From NCBI GenBank assembly GCA_958448635.1, contig CAUDEQ010000077.1, positions 1-8,434 of the forward strand: 8,434 nucleotides of DNA, given 5' to 3'. Positions within the stretch are counted from its first letter, which is position 1. Each line of letters starts with the position of its first letter. Under the pieces are notes generated by a model. That model made no database searches and was not told where the DNA came from. It saw only the letters and a program-made list of their open reading frames with translations. Positions 1 to 5,357 of the stretch are shown here, one piece after another. The position numbers and the translations under genes are program-made. This DNA is from an uncultured Bacillota bacterium (GTDB lineage Bacteria; Bacillota; Clostridia; Peptostreptococcales; Anaerovoracaceae).

Positions 1-127
1 ATATTGGTCAATTTAACTGAGCTCGTAGTGGCTGTTTTCAGCGGGCTCTAACATCGGCACATTTTATATTTTTTGTTTCATAATTTTGTAGGTGCTGTAA
101 ATGGTTTTCAGTTAAAGGAATTGAATA
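1..127. other. Left-edge stretch with no supportable gene
   Basis: This AT-rich stretch lies downstream of the minus-strand membrane protein gene. The reading frames are closed by stops within 16 codons on the plus strand, and the minus strand offers only very short ORFs. I see no convincing terminator, RNA gene or repeat. It may contain the tail of a plus-strand frame that enters from the left edge and stops at 49-51, but nothing supports that as coding. Confidence 0.4.
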
Positions 128-559
128 TTAGGCTTCTCTTGTCGTTGATGATCTGCTCATGAATATTCCCGCAATGGAGAATGCGATGACACAGAAAAAG
201 CTTATAAGCATGATCCACCATCCGTATCCGTAATTTATAAGTGAATGAAATTCCTGAAGCTGATTGTTTGTGATAAGACGAATTGCGATAAGTGTGATTG
301 CACCACCAACGCCAAACCATAATGTATATTTTCTGTCTAATAATATTATTGCTGATATTGCTTCAAGGACAAATATCATCAATATTGCAATCCACATTAC
401 GGCACCTGAAAAAAGCTCGTCTGTATTGAAAAACAAATCAAATACACTTGATTCATAATCTTCCAAACCCATAAAAGGTAAAAACATTGAAATCAGTGCT
501 ATGACACCACATACCTTTATTACTATAAATAGCCAATTAAATATTTCTTTGTCCTTCAT
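128..559 (-). CDS. Small four-helix integral membrane protein, function unknown
   Basis: The 143-residue product is strongly hydrophobic, with four likely membrane segments at about residues 9-30, 52-74, 79-97 and 112-133. A short acidic outer or linking stretch (about 32-50, with DYESS and NTDEL) and a polar tail (SRSSTTREA) are also visible. I recognise no catalytic motif and cannot assign a family. The ATG is preceded by a strong aaaggag ribosome binding site, which supports the start. The gene diverges from a small XRE regulator. Its promoter has TTGACT and TATAAT boxes with an operator-like palindrome in the spacer and a second palindrome between the promoter and the ribosome binding site, so it is probably the regulator's target. 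That it is a real gene is fairly sure; its job (transport, stress or immunity accessory) is unknown. Confidence 0.75.
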   Translation of the reverse strand: MKDKEIFNWLFIVIKVCGVIALISMFLPFMGLEDYESSVFDLFFNTDELFSGAVMWIAILMIFVLEAISAIILLDRKYTLWFGVGGAITLIAIRLITNNQLQEFHSLINYGYGWWIMLISFFCVIAFSIAGIFMSRSSTTREA

Positions 560-577
560 TGTTTATTCTCCTTTTCG

Positions 578-595
578 TGCTACCATATGGTAGCA
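578..595. promoter_or_regulatory. Operator-like perfect palindrome, proximal
   Basis: TGCTACCATATGGTAGCA is a perfect 18-bp palindrome between the promoter and the ribosome binding site of the minus-strand membrane protein gene. A near copy lies about 33 bp away, centre to centre, about three DNA turns. It is likely a binding site for the adjacent XRE regulator (inference). Confidence 0.7.
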
Positions 596-606
596 TTTTT
601 TCTTTT

Positions 607-636
607 ATTATACTACCAAATGGTAGCATAAGTCAA
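607..636 (-). promoter_or_regulatory. Promoter of the membrane protein gene
   Basis: Read on the minus strand, a -35 box TTGACT (631-636) and a perfect -10 box TATAAT (607-612) are separated by 18 bp. The second GGTAGC palindrome fills the spacer, so a bound repressor would block RNA polymerase directly. Confidence 0.7.
611..628. promoter_or_regulatory. Operator-like palindrome, distal, inside the promoter spacer
   Basis: TACTACCAAATGGTAGCA shares the CTACCA/TGGTAG arms of the perfect palindrome at 578-595, with small departures at the centre and outer edge. It sits between the -35 and -10 boxes of the minus-strand promoter and also upstream of the plus-strand regulator gene, so one protein could control both directions. 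Confidence 0.7.
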
Positions 637-675
637 CAATACTTTGTAACAATAAGATTTGTGAAAAGGAGACTT

Positions 676-909
676 ATGTACTTTAAAAGAATTGAGGATT
701 TGAGAGTCGATAATGATTATACACAGGAGCAGGTTGCAGGTTATTTAAACATTGCACGTGAAGTATATCGAAGATATGAAAAGGGAACACGATCAATACC
801 TGTAGACTGTTTGATTGAATTATCAAAACTATACGATATAAGTACGGATTATATTTTAGGATTGACAGACAATAAAAGGAAGTATCCTCCACCGTATATC
901 AAAATCTAA
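676..909 (+). CDS. Small XRE-family helix-turn-helix regulator
   Basis: The 77-residue product consists almost entirely of a Cro/C1-type helix-turn-helix domain (about residues 6-61). The scissor helices fall in TQEQVAGYLNIAREVYRRYEKG, followed by the typical SIPVDCLIELSKLYDISTDYILGLTD. No ligand or protease domain is present. The ATG is chosen because aaaggag precedes it by 4 nt. The same frame is open further upstream, but an earlier start would run the gene through both palindromes and into the divergent gene. The two palindromes between it and the membrane protein gene are the natural operator candidates, so it probably represses that gene and itself. The family call is solid; the regulon is inferred from position. 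Confidence 0.85.
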   Translation: MYFKRIEDLRVDNDYTQEQVAGYLNIAREVYRRYEKGTRSIPVDCLIELSKLYDISTDYILGLTDNKRKYPPPYIKI

Positions 910-1153
910 CAATATTGATTTGAATTTATCTATATTCGCCCATCCTGCTTTTTCCACAAATCGTTTCGTTAGGATTGTTGAGTTGTGGAATCCCATATGG
1001 TTTTTTGTTCTATGGGGGATTTTCCATATCTATCAGTGTCGGGCCAATGTGACTATGGAAAATATTTAGTGTTTATTTGATATTTTCCACAGATTGCCGA
1101 TATTACATTTTATTGCTGTGGATTCAGCCTTTACAGTCAAGGTGATAGTCTAT
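910..1153. repeat. Decayed left edge of the hairpin repeat array
   Basis: This 244-bp gene-free stretch holds four inverted-repeat pairs of the same style as the main array. TTTTCCACA (950-958) pairs with TGTGGAA (984-990). CCCATA and TATGGG flank a short loop near 992-1017. TTTTCCATA (1020-1028) pairs with TATGGAAAA (1054-1062). TCCACAG (1086-1092) pairs with CTGTGGA (1116-1122). From about 1130 the sequence (acagtcaaggtgata) becomes the end of a regular unit. The pairs look like old, diverged units that kept their complementarity. Confidence 0.65.
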
Positions 1154-1866
1154 GATTTTCCACAGATAGCTTTTACGGAGAGCTCGTTTGTGGAATATGG
1201 AGGGATAAACCCGCAGAATTTCCACGTCTGTTGTATTCGAAGAGCGTAGCCGTGGAAACGACCATTCCAGTCAAGGTGATATTTGATGATTTTCCACGGA
1301 TAGCTTGTCCGGAGAACCCGTTTGTGGAATATAAAGAGCAAAACTCGTAGAATTTCCACGCCTGCAGTATTTAAAGAGCGCAGATGTGGAATCAGCCTAT
1401 CCAGTCAAGGTGATATTCGATGATTTTCCACAGATAGCTTTTACGGAGAGCTCGTTTGTGGAATATGGAGGGATAAACCCGCAGAATTTCCACGTCTGTT
1501 GTATTCGAAGAGCGCAGACGTGGAAACGACCATTCCAGTCAAGGTGATATTTGATGATTTTCCACAGATAGCTCTTACGGAGAGCTCGTTTGTGGAATAT
1601 GGAGGGATAAACCCGCAGAATTTCCACGTCTGTTGTATTCGAAGAGCGCAGACGTGGAAACGACCATTCCAGTCAAGGTGATATTTGATGATTTTCCACA
1701 GATAGCTCTTACGGAGAGCTCGTTTGTGGAATATGGAGGGATAAACCTGCAGAATTTCCACGTCTGCTGTATTCGAAGAGCGTAGCCGTGGAAACGACCA
1801 TTCCAGTCAAGGTGATATTCGATGGTTTTCCACGGACATCCCTTCCAGAAAACTCGTTTGTGGCCT
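1154..1866. repeat. 134-bp tandem repeat array, each unit with two hairpins
   Basis: Units start at 1154, 1288, 1422, 1556 and 1690, each exactly 134 bp, and a sixth partial unit starts at 1824. Units 3 and 4 differ by about one base. Units 1 and 5 differ from them by a few. Unit 2 is clearly diverged but has the same length. In unit 4, hairpin A has outer arms TTTTCCACA (1558-1566) and TGTGGAA (1591-1597) with an inner AGCTCT/AGAGCT stem (1570-1575, 1581-1586). Hairpin B has 12-bp perfect arms TTTCCACGTCTG (1621-1632) and CAGACGTGGAAA (1649-1660). The period is not a multiple of three, and no frame continues through several units, so the array is not protein-coding. Function unknown; possibilities are a DnaA-box cluster, a protein-binding array or a repeat-family remnant. 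Confidence 0.9.
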
Positions 1867-2066
1867 GCCATGCAGTCTGCCGTGGGTGGAGTATATAGAA
1901 ATTCAACATTGATTCTCATCGAAGCGTGGTTTAATATGCTTGAGAATGTCGGGCTGCCAAATAGATCCTCCACATCGCTCCTTATCAAATCGCGCGTTTG
2001 TGACCTTCCATGGCTTAAATCTGCAGCGCCAGGCGCATGTCGCCTGCGGTTGAAATCGGTGGATAT
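1867..2066. repeat. Decayed right edge of the repeat array
   Basis: After the sixth unit breaks off, similarity returns weakly near 1964. There, ctccacatcgctcc followed by gcgtttgtgacc lines up with the hairpin A segment of a unit, and the downstream ccatgg matches the region after it. A separate short inverted repeat, CAGGCG/CGCCTG, lies near 2030-2047 and is not followed by a T run. No gene is supported here, and I found no convincing promoter for the flavoprotein gene that follows. Confidence 0.45.
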
Positions 2067-2142
2067 GCCGCAAGCAAAGAACGATTAACAAAACGACTTC
2101 TCTTATCATAGTTTAAACAGAACAGGTAAGGGAGGGATTTTT

Positions 2143-3441
2143 TTGTATAAAGCAGTAGTTATTGGAGGCGGCTGGTCCGGGTGTGCCGCAGCACTTACCG
2201 CTCGAAAGGCGGGGGCGGAAGTGACTTTGCTGGAGAAGACCGATATGCTTCTTGGACTTGGAAACGTAGGCGGCATCATGAGAAACAACGGGCGTTTTAC
2301 TGCCGCCGAGGAGAATATCGCATTGGGTGCGGGAGACTTGTTCGCCATCACAGACAAATGCTCGCGTCACATAAATATAGACTTTCCGGGGCACAGGCAT
2401 GCGAGCCTTTACGACGTGCTGAAGGTGGAGCCGGAGGTGAGACGGCTGCTGAGGGAGAAAGGGGTAGACATCAGATTCATGTCTCGCGCCGTAGATGTAG
2501 TCACTTCCGACGGAGGCGGCGAAAAAACCATGGAAAAGCTTTTACTGGCCGGAGGCGATGAAATATCAGGCGATGTGTTCATCGAGACGACAGGCTCTAC
2601 GGGAGGACCCGGCAACTGTCTTACATACGGCAACGGCTGCTGCATGTGCATACTCAGATGCCCGGCATTTGGGCCAAGAGTCAGCATCAGTGCCAAGGCG
2701 GGCGGCAGCGATATCATGGGAAAGAGAAAGGATGGCTCATTCGGAGCTTTCAGCGGCAGCGGCAAGCTGGAAAAGCAGTCGTTGTCGGAGGAAATTCAGC
2801 AGCTGCTCAATGAAAAGGGTGTGGCTGTGGTGCCGCTGCCGGAAAAGGCTGTAAAGAAGGAAAAGCTCGATATGAAGGTGTGCCGCCAGTATGCGCTGGA
2901 CGAATATGCGGAGAACATAGTGCTGCTGGATACGGGCTATGCCAAGATAATGACGCCGTTCTTTGATCTGGAAACGCTGAGACAGATCCCCGGTTTTGAA
3001 AATGCCAGATATGTGGATCCGTATGCCGGCGGAAAGGGAAATTCCATCAGGTATCTTTCGGTGGCGGAAAGAGATGACTCGATGAAGGTGTCGGGAGTGT
3101 CCAATCTGTTCTGCGGAGGAGAAAAGTCGGGGCTATTCGTCGGGCATACAGAAGCCATATCGACGGGAAGTCTGGCGGGACATAATGCTGTCAGATACAT
3201 GAAGGGCATGAGGCGGCTGCGGCTGCCTGCAGGCACGGCCATAGGAGACCTGATAGCCTTTGCCAATAAAAGCCTGAAAAAGGAAGAGGGGCTCATGACC
3301 AGATATACCTTTGCAGGGGCGGAGTATTTTGCGAGAATGAAGGAAAAAGGGCTGTACTCCACGGATCCTGAGGTCATAAAAAAGAGAATAAGGAGATACG
3401 ACCTTGAGGGTATATATGAGGAGGTGTACATCAATCAATGA
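2143..3441 (+). CDS. FAD-dependent oxidoreductase, GidA/TrmFO-like fold
   Basis: The 432-residue protein opens with a classical dinucleotide-binding motif, VVIGGGWSGCAAA (Gly8, Gly10, Gly13), and the acidic Glu31 that ends strand 2 (VTLLEK). The C-terminal segment NLFCGGEKSGLFVGHTEA, continuing to SLAGHNAVR (321-351), is the second FAD contact in the GidA/TrmFO/HI0933-like group. A cysteine cluster (Cys166, 167, 169, 173; GNGCCMCILRC) could be redox-active or bind a metal or cluster. The start is TTG, supported by gggaggg 7 nt upstream. No partner gene is near, so substrate and pathway are unknown; it lacks features that would make it a standard TrmFO. Its composition is more GC-rich than the flanking segments, suggesting it belongs to the host core. 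The family call is firm; the reaction is not known. Confidence 0.8.
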   Translation: MYKAVVIGGGWSGCAAALTARKAGAEVTLLEKTDMLLGLGNVGGIMRNNGRFTAAEENIALGAGDLFAITDKCSRHINIDFPGHRHASLYDVLKVEPEVRRLLREKGVDIRFMSRAVDVVTSDGGGEKTMEKLLLAGGDEISGDVFIETTGSTGGPGNCLTYGNGCCMCILRCPAFGPRVSISAKAGGSDIMGKRKDGSFGAFSGSGKLEKQSLSEEIQQLLNEKGVAVVPLPEKAVKKEKLDMKVCRQYALDEYAENIVLLDTGYAKIMTPFFDLETLRQIPGFENARYVDPYAGGKGNSIRYLSVAERDDSMKVSGVSNLFCGGEKSGLFVGHTEAISTGSLAGHNAVRYMKGMRRLRLPAGTAIGDLIAFANKSLKKEEGLMTRYTFAGAEYFARMKEKGLYSTDPEVIKKRIRRYDLEGIYEEVYINQ

Positions 3442-3761
3442 GGTGAAGACGCAGCGTGAAGCGGCGGCAGGATAATGATGAAAATAATAATATAAAGCGC
3501 AAGTACATCTGTAGAACTTTTGTGGAACTTCGTTTATAACGTAGAAAAGGCACGGTTTTGTGCAAAATAACCGACCTCCCTACTGTTGGATATTTAGGTC
3601 TAACTTTTGGGGCCGGTTCATAAACAGGTTGGTTTTTCAATGTTCCTGCTTATTGCATTTTTTTATTTCGTTTTTTCATCTATAATAATCTGGCAAGGGC
3701 TGAAATAAAAGAAGGGATTGGAGCTTTACGCTTGTGAGCGGAGCCGAAAAAGCTGTAAAAT
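3442..3761. other. Intergenic region between flavoprotein gene and tRNA terminator
   Basis: There is no convincing gene in these 320 bases. A weak long-range stem, AACCGACCT (3569-3577) with AGGTTGGTT (3626-3634, one G-U pair), is followed by a few T residues and might end flavoprotein transcription. A probable insertion-sequence end lies inside it at 3597-3620. The rest is AT-rich and unremarkable. Confidence 0.5.
3597..3620 (-). mobile_element. Probable IS3-family terminal inverted repeat remnant
   Basis: Read on the minus strand this begins TGAACCGGCCCCAAAAGTTA and continues GACC. That is the style of termini I recall for IS3-family elements of the IS150 group (TG... with CCCCAAAAGTT). 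No transposase frame and no matching second end are visible nearby, so at most a solo end remains. The assignment rests on remembered pattern similarity only. Confidence 0.4.
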
Positions 3762-3803
3762 CAAAAAATAAAAAAGCTTTCGTCCGTAGATGAAGACGAA
3801 AGC
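3762..3803 (-). terminator. Rho-independent terminator behind the tRNA fragment/integrase
   Basis: On the minus strand, GCTTTCGTC and GACGAAAGC form a perfect 9-bp stem with a 10-nt loop (3776-3803), followed by a T-rich tract (3762-3775). It lies downstream of the tRNA 3' fragment in the same direction. It was probably the original terminator of the intact tRNA gene and now also stops integrase transcription. Confidence 0.85.
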
Positions 3804-3869
3804 GGGAATTCGGAAATATGAAGGTCCGTGCGAACGCTCGATTTCAATGGGTTTAGCAAAAAATAAAAT

Positions 3870-3909
3870 TGGTCGGGGCAACAGGATTTGAACCTGCGGC
3901 CTTTGCGTC
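3870..3909 (-). tRNA. 3' fragment of a tRNA-Pro-like gene (5' half missing)
   Basis: The minus strand reads GACGCAAAGGCC, then the T arm GCAGG-TTCAAAT-CCTGT, the acceptor strand TGCCCCG, discriminator A and encoded CCA. A 3' end of CG-A-CCA implies a C1-G72 pair, typical of tRNA-Pro. The GA-CGCAA preceding the variable region fits positions 37-43 of a tRNA-Pro with anticodon loop ..GGGA. Immediately 5' of this the sequence changes to TTAAA, which is not a tRNA-Pro anticodon, and no D arm or 5' acceptor strand is present. The gene is therefore broken here, as expected where a prophage has inserted into it. Confidence 0.7.
3870..3909. other. Probable prophage attachment core (att, integrase side)
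   Basis: The tRNA identity ends abruptly at about 3909 and the integrase gene ends 60 bp further on, reading toward this site. Integrases of this class commonly use the 3' half of a tRNA gene as core and restore the intact tRNA at the opposite end. The 40-nt extent is the stretch consistent with tRNA; the true core can only be defined by the other junction, which is outside the window. Confidence 0.65.
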
Positions 3910-3955
3910 TTTAACAATCCAGTGATTTCAACGGTTCTGCGGTTCAGTGTATTTA

Positions 3956-3975
3956 TTTTACAACTTTTTTACAAC
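3956..3975. repeat. Short direct repeats near the attachment site
   Basis: TTTTACAAC occurs at 3956-3964 and 3967-3975, 11 bp apart, with the second copy overlapping the integrase stop codon. The position close to the att core fits integrase arm-type or accessory sites, but two short AT-rich copies are weak evidence. Confidence 0.35.
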
Positions 3976-5108
3976 TCAGTTTGTATACCGGGTAGTTTAT
4001 TTATGGCTGCAATCTGCGCATCTTTTTTTACAAGCGCATAATGCTTGGCCGTTACCTCAATCGACTTGTGCCCCATCAGCTTGCTCGCGACCTCGATCGG
4101 AACGCCTGCGCGGCATAATTCCGTACAAAAAGTAGCTCTATATGCGTGGAGCTTTTTCTCTGGGATATCATGCCTTCTATAAAATCTAACTATCGAGCGT
4201 CGGACATTGCCATATTCCAGTAGCTTCCCACTATCTGACGTGAAAACGTAATCGGTTTTGTAATCGTTCCTTTTCATCTCCCGTTTATGCCAAATCTCAT
4301 GGGCGGCCAGAGCCTTTGTTACTTCCGGATGGGCGGGGATGCTTCTATAAGATTCGTATTTTGGCGGAGATATCTCGCCCTGATAATATTGCCTGTCTAT
4401 GTAGATTAGCCCATCCCGTATATCCCCATATTTAAGCCCGCAGCACTCCGATATCCTTAAACCTGCATAATACATCACTACGAACATAAAGTGCAGTCTG
4501 TGGTGCGCTGAGAGCGTCAGAATGGATTTTATTTCTTCTGGCTCCCATACGATAATGCCTCGCTGTTTGCTGTTGTCGGGCTTATCCGGAAGCGATATCG
4601 CAGAAACGACGTTATTGCCGTACTCGTTCATCGCGATCCACTTGTAGAACGCTGCCATCCATTTGTTTATGGCTTTAAGATTTTGTCTGGAAACGTTCAA
4701 GCCTGCATAAAACGACTGGATCGTACGGGGACGTACTTCGGATAGTGGCATATCGCAGATCCATGTATCTTTGATGTGGCAACGGTAGCTTTGTTCATAT
4801 CTGCGTTTTGTTCCGCTTGCATAGCTGCTGGTAGGTATTATTTTATATGTGTATTCGTCTGCGTATTCACCAAAAGGTTTTGATTTTATCGTCTGTATCT
4901 CCAGATCTTCTTCATACTCTTTACGGATCTGCTCCTCTTGCCATTCGCGAAACTTCTGCTCCGCAGCTCCTTTACTTGTGCCGACAAACTGCTTTTTTAT
5001 CGGCACCTTCTTACCATCCTTCCACTCGTGGCCGACGGTCCGGGTTATACGGTAGTAGCTATATTCTTTGTCGCCACGCTTTATGGCGGTGTTCTTCTTT
5101 GTAGCCAT
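3969..5108 (-). CDS. int: Tyrosine-type phage integrase
   Basis: This 379-residue site-specific recombinase would insert and excise the element at the neighbouring tRNA-Pro-like site. The N-terminal part (about 1-75) is basic and suits the arm-binding domain. Residues 78-170 form the SAM-like core-binding domain (FGEYADEYTYK, LNVSRQNLKAINKWMAAFYKW). The catalytic domain carries every expected residue: Arg218 (AGLRISE), Lys250 (PPKYES), His321 and Arg324 (HAYRATFCTEL), His347 (LMGHKSIEVT) and the nucleophile Tyr357 (KHYALV). Length and order match phage and Tn916-type integrases of Firmicutes. The ATG is preceded by gggagtgg. It reads toward the att core and ends 60 bp from it. It appears intact and active. 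I see no excisionase gene next to it. Confidence 0.95.
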   Translation of the reverse strand: MATKKNTAIKRGDKEYSYYRITRTVGHEWKDGKKVPIKKQFVGTSKGAAEQKFREWQEEQIRKEYEEDLEIQTIKSKPFGEYADEYTYKIIPTSSYASGTKRRYEQSYRCHIKDTWICDMPLSEVRPRTIQSFYAGLNVSRQNLKAINKWMAAFYKWIAMNEYGNNVVSAISLPDKPDNSKQRGIIVWEPEEIKSILTLSAHHRLHFMFVVMYYAGLRISECCGLKYGDIRDGLIYIDRQYYQGEISPPKYESYRSIPAHPEVTKALAAHEIWHKREMKRNDYKTDYVFTSDSGKLLEYGNVRRSIVRFYRRHDIPEKKLHAYRATFCTELCRAGVPIEVASKLMGHKSIEVTAKHYALVKKDAQIAAINKLPGIQTEL

Positions 5109-5191
5109 TGTACCACTCCCTTTGTTTAAATTTTTTGCTAAATTTTTAATAACATTTTGTAGAAATTTGTGTATTTTAAATTGGATTCAGC

Positions 5192-5225
5192 TAAACCTTT
5201 TAAAACCTTTTAAAACCTTGCAAGG
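5192..5225. repeat. Tandem 10-bp repeats ending in a palindrome
   Basis: TAAAACCTTT-type units repeat three times with a 10-bp period (5192-5219), running into the perfect palindrome CCTTGCAAGG (5216-5225). They lie upstream of the integrase gene. The regular one-turn spacing suggests a protein-binding site, for example for a directionality factor or integrase arms, but nothing identifies the protein. Confidence 0.5.
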
Positions 5226-5248
5226 AATTGTTAGGTTGAAATGGGCAC

Positions 5249-5280
5249 AAAAATGCCCGGGACTATTGAAAATTCCGGGC
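5249..5280 (-). terminator. Possible weak terminator of the NYN transcript
   Basis: On the minus strand GCCCGG and CCGGGC (6 bp, 14-nt loop) are followed by ATTTTT. It lies about 75 bp past the NYN stop codon and would separate NYN from integrase transcription. Short stem and T tract, so only moderate support. Confidence 0.4.
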
Positions 5281-5332
5281 TGCGATGATACAATGAAGTT
5301 GCGAATTTCGGCTTGTATCATCGCAAGCCCTT

Positions 5333-5357
5333 GCCCCCGAGAACGGGGGCTTTTTTT
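5333..5357 (+). terminator. Strong intrinsic terminator, plus strand
   Basis: GCCCCCG (5333-5339), loop AGAA, CGGGGGC (5344-5350) and T7 (5351-5357) make a textbook terminator. The last two T residues are also part of the stop codon of the minus-strand NYN gene, so this is a tight convergent boundary. Confidence 0.85.

Larger units (their letters stand above)
5243..5357 (+). ncRNA. Candidate structured RNA with orphan plus-strand terminator
   Basis: Four helices follow one another. GGGCA/TGCCC (5243-5247, 5254-5258) and GCCCGG/CCGGGC (5255-5260, 5275-5280) share bases and exclude each other. Next comes a long hairpin of about 17 bp with one bulged base (5277-5293 with 5313-5330, loop 5294-5312), which competes with the second helix for GGGC. 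Last is GCCCCCG/CGGGGGC with seven T residues. The terminator works only for plus-strand transcription, yet both flanking genes are on the minus strand, so a small plus-strand RNA is a reasonable explanation. I found no strong plus-strand promoter; the structure could also be the 3' region of the NYN transcript or act as DNA. Confidence 0.4.

Noticed and set aside
1..51. Possible C-terminal end of a plus-strand protein entering from the left edge
   Set aside because: There are only 16 codons before a stop, with no recognisable motif. A short minus-strand ORF in the same place is equally unsupported.
1154..1866. CRISPR array
   Set aside because: The repeating unit is 134 bp and nearly all of it is conserved. 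There are no unique spacers of regular size and no cas genes.
1154..1866. Integron attC-like cassette array
   Set aside because: The hairpins lack the attC core motifs (RYYYAAC and GTTRRRY) and there are no cassette genes between them.
1150..1988. Series of overlapping minus-strand ORFs over the repeat array (for example 1150-1359, 1397-1627, 1441-1761, 1575-1988)
   Set aside because: They are the same repeated peptide read in shifting frames. The 134-bp period is not a multiple of three, there are no ribosome binding sites of note, and the sequence is explained by hairpins.
3431..3640. 69-residue minus-strand ORF beginning at the IS-like end
   Set aside because: It has no transposase-like residues and no ribosome binding site, and it overlaps the end of the flavoprotein gene.
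3726..3917. 63-residue minus-strand ORF over the tRNA fragment and terminator
   Set aside because: It is composed of tRNA, terminator and intergenic sequence, and no known domain or ribosome site is visible.
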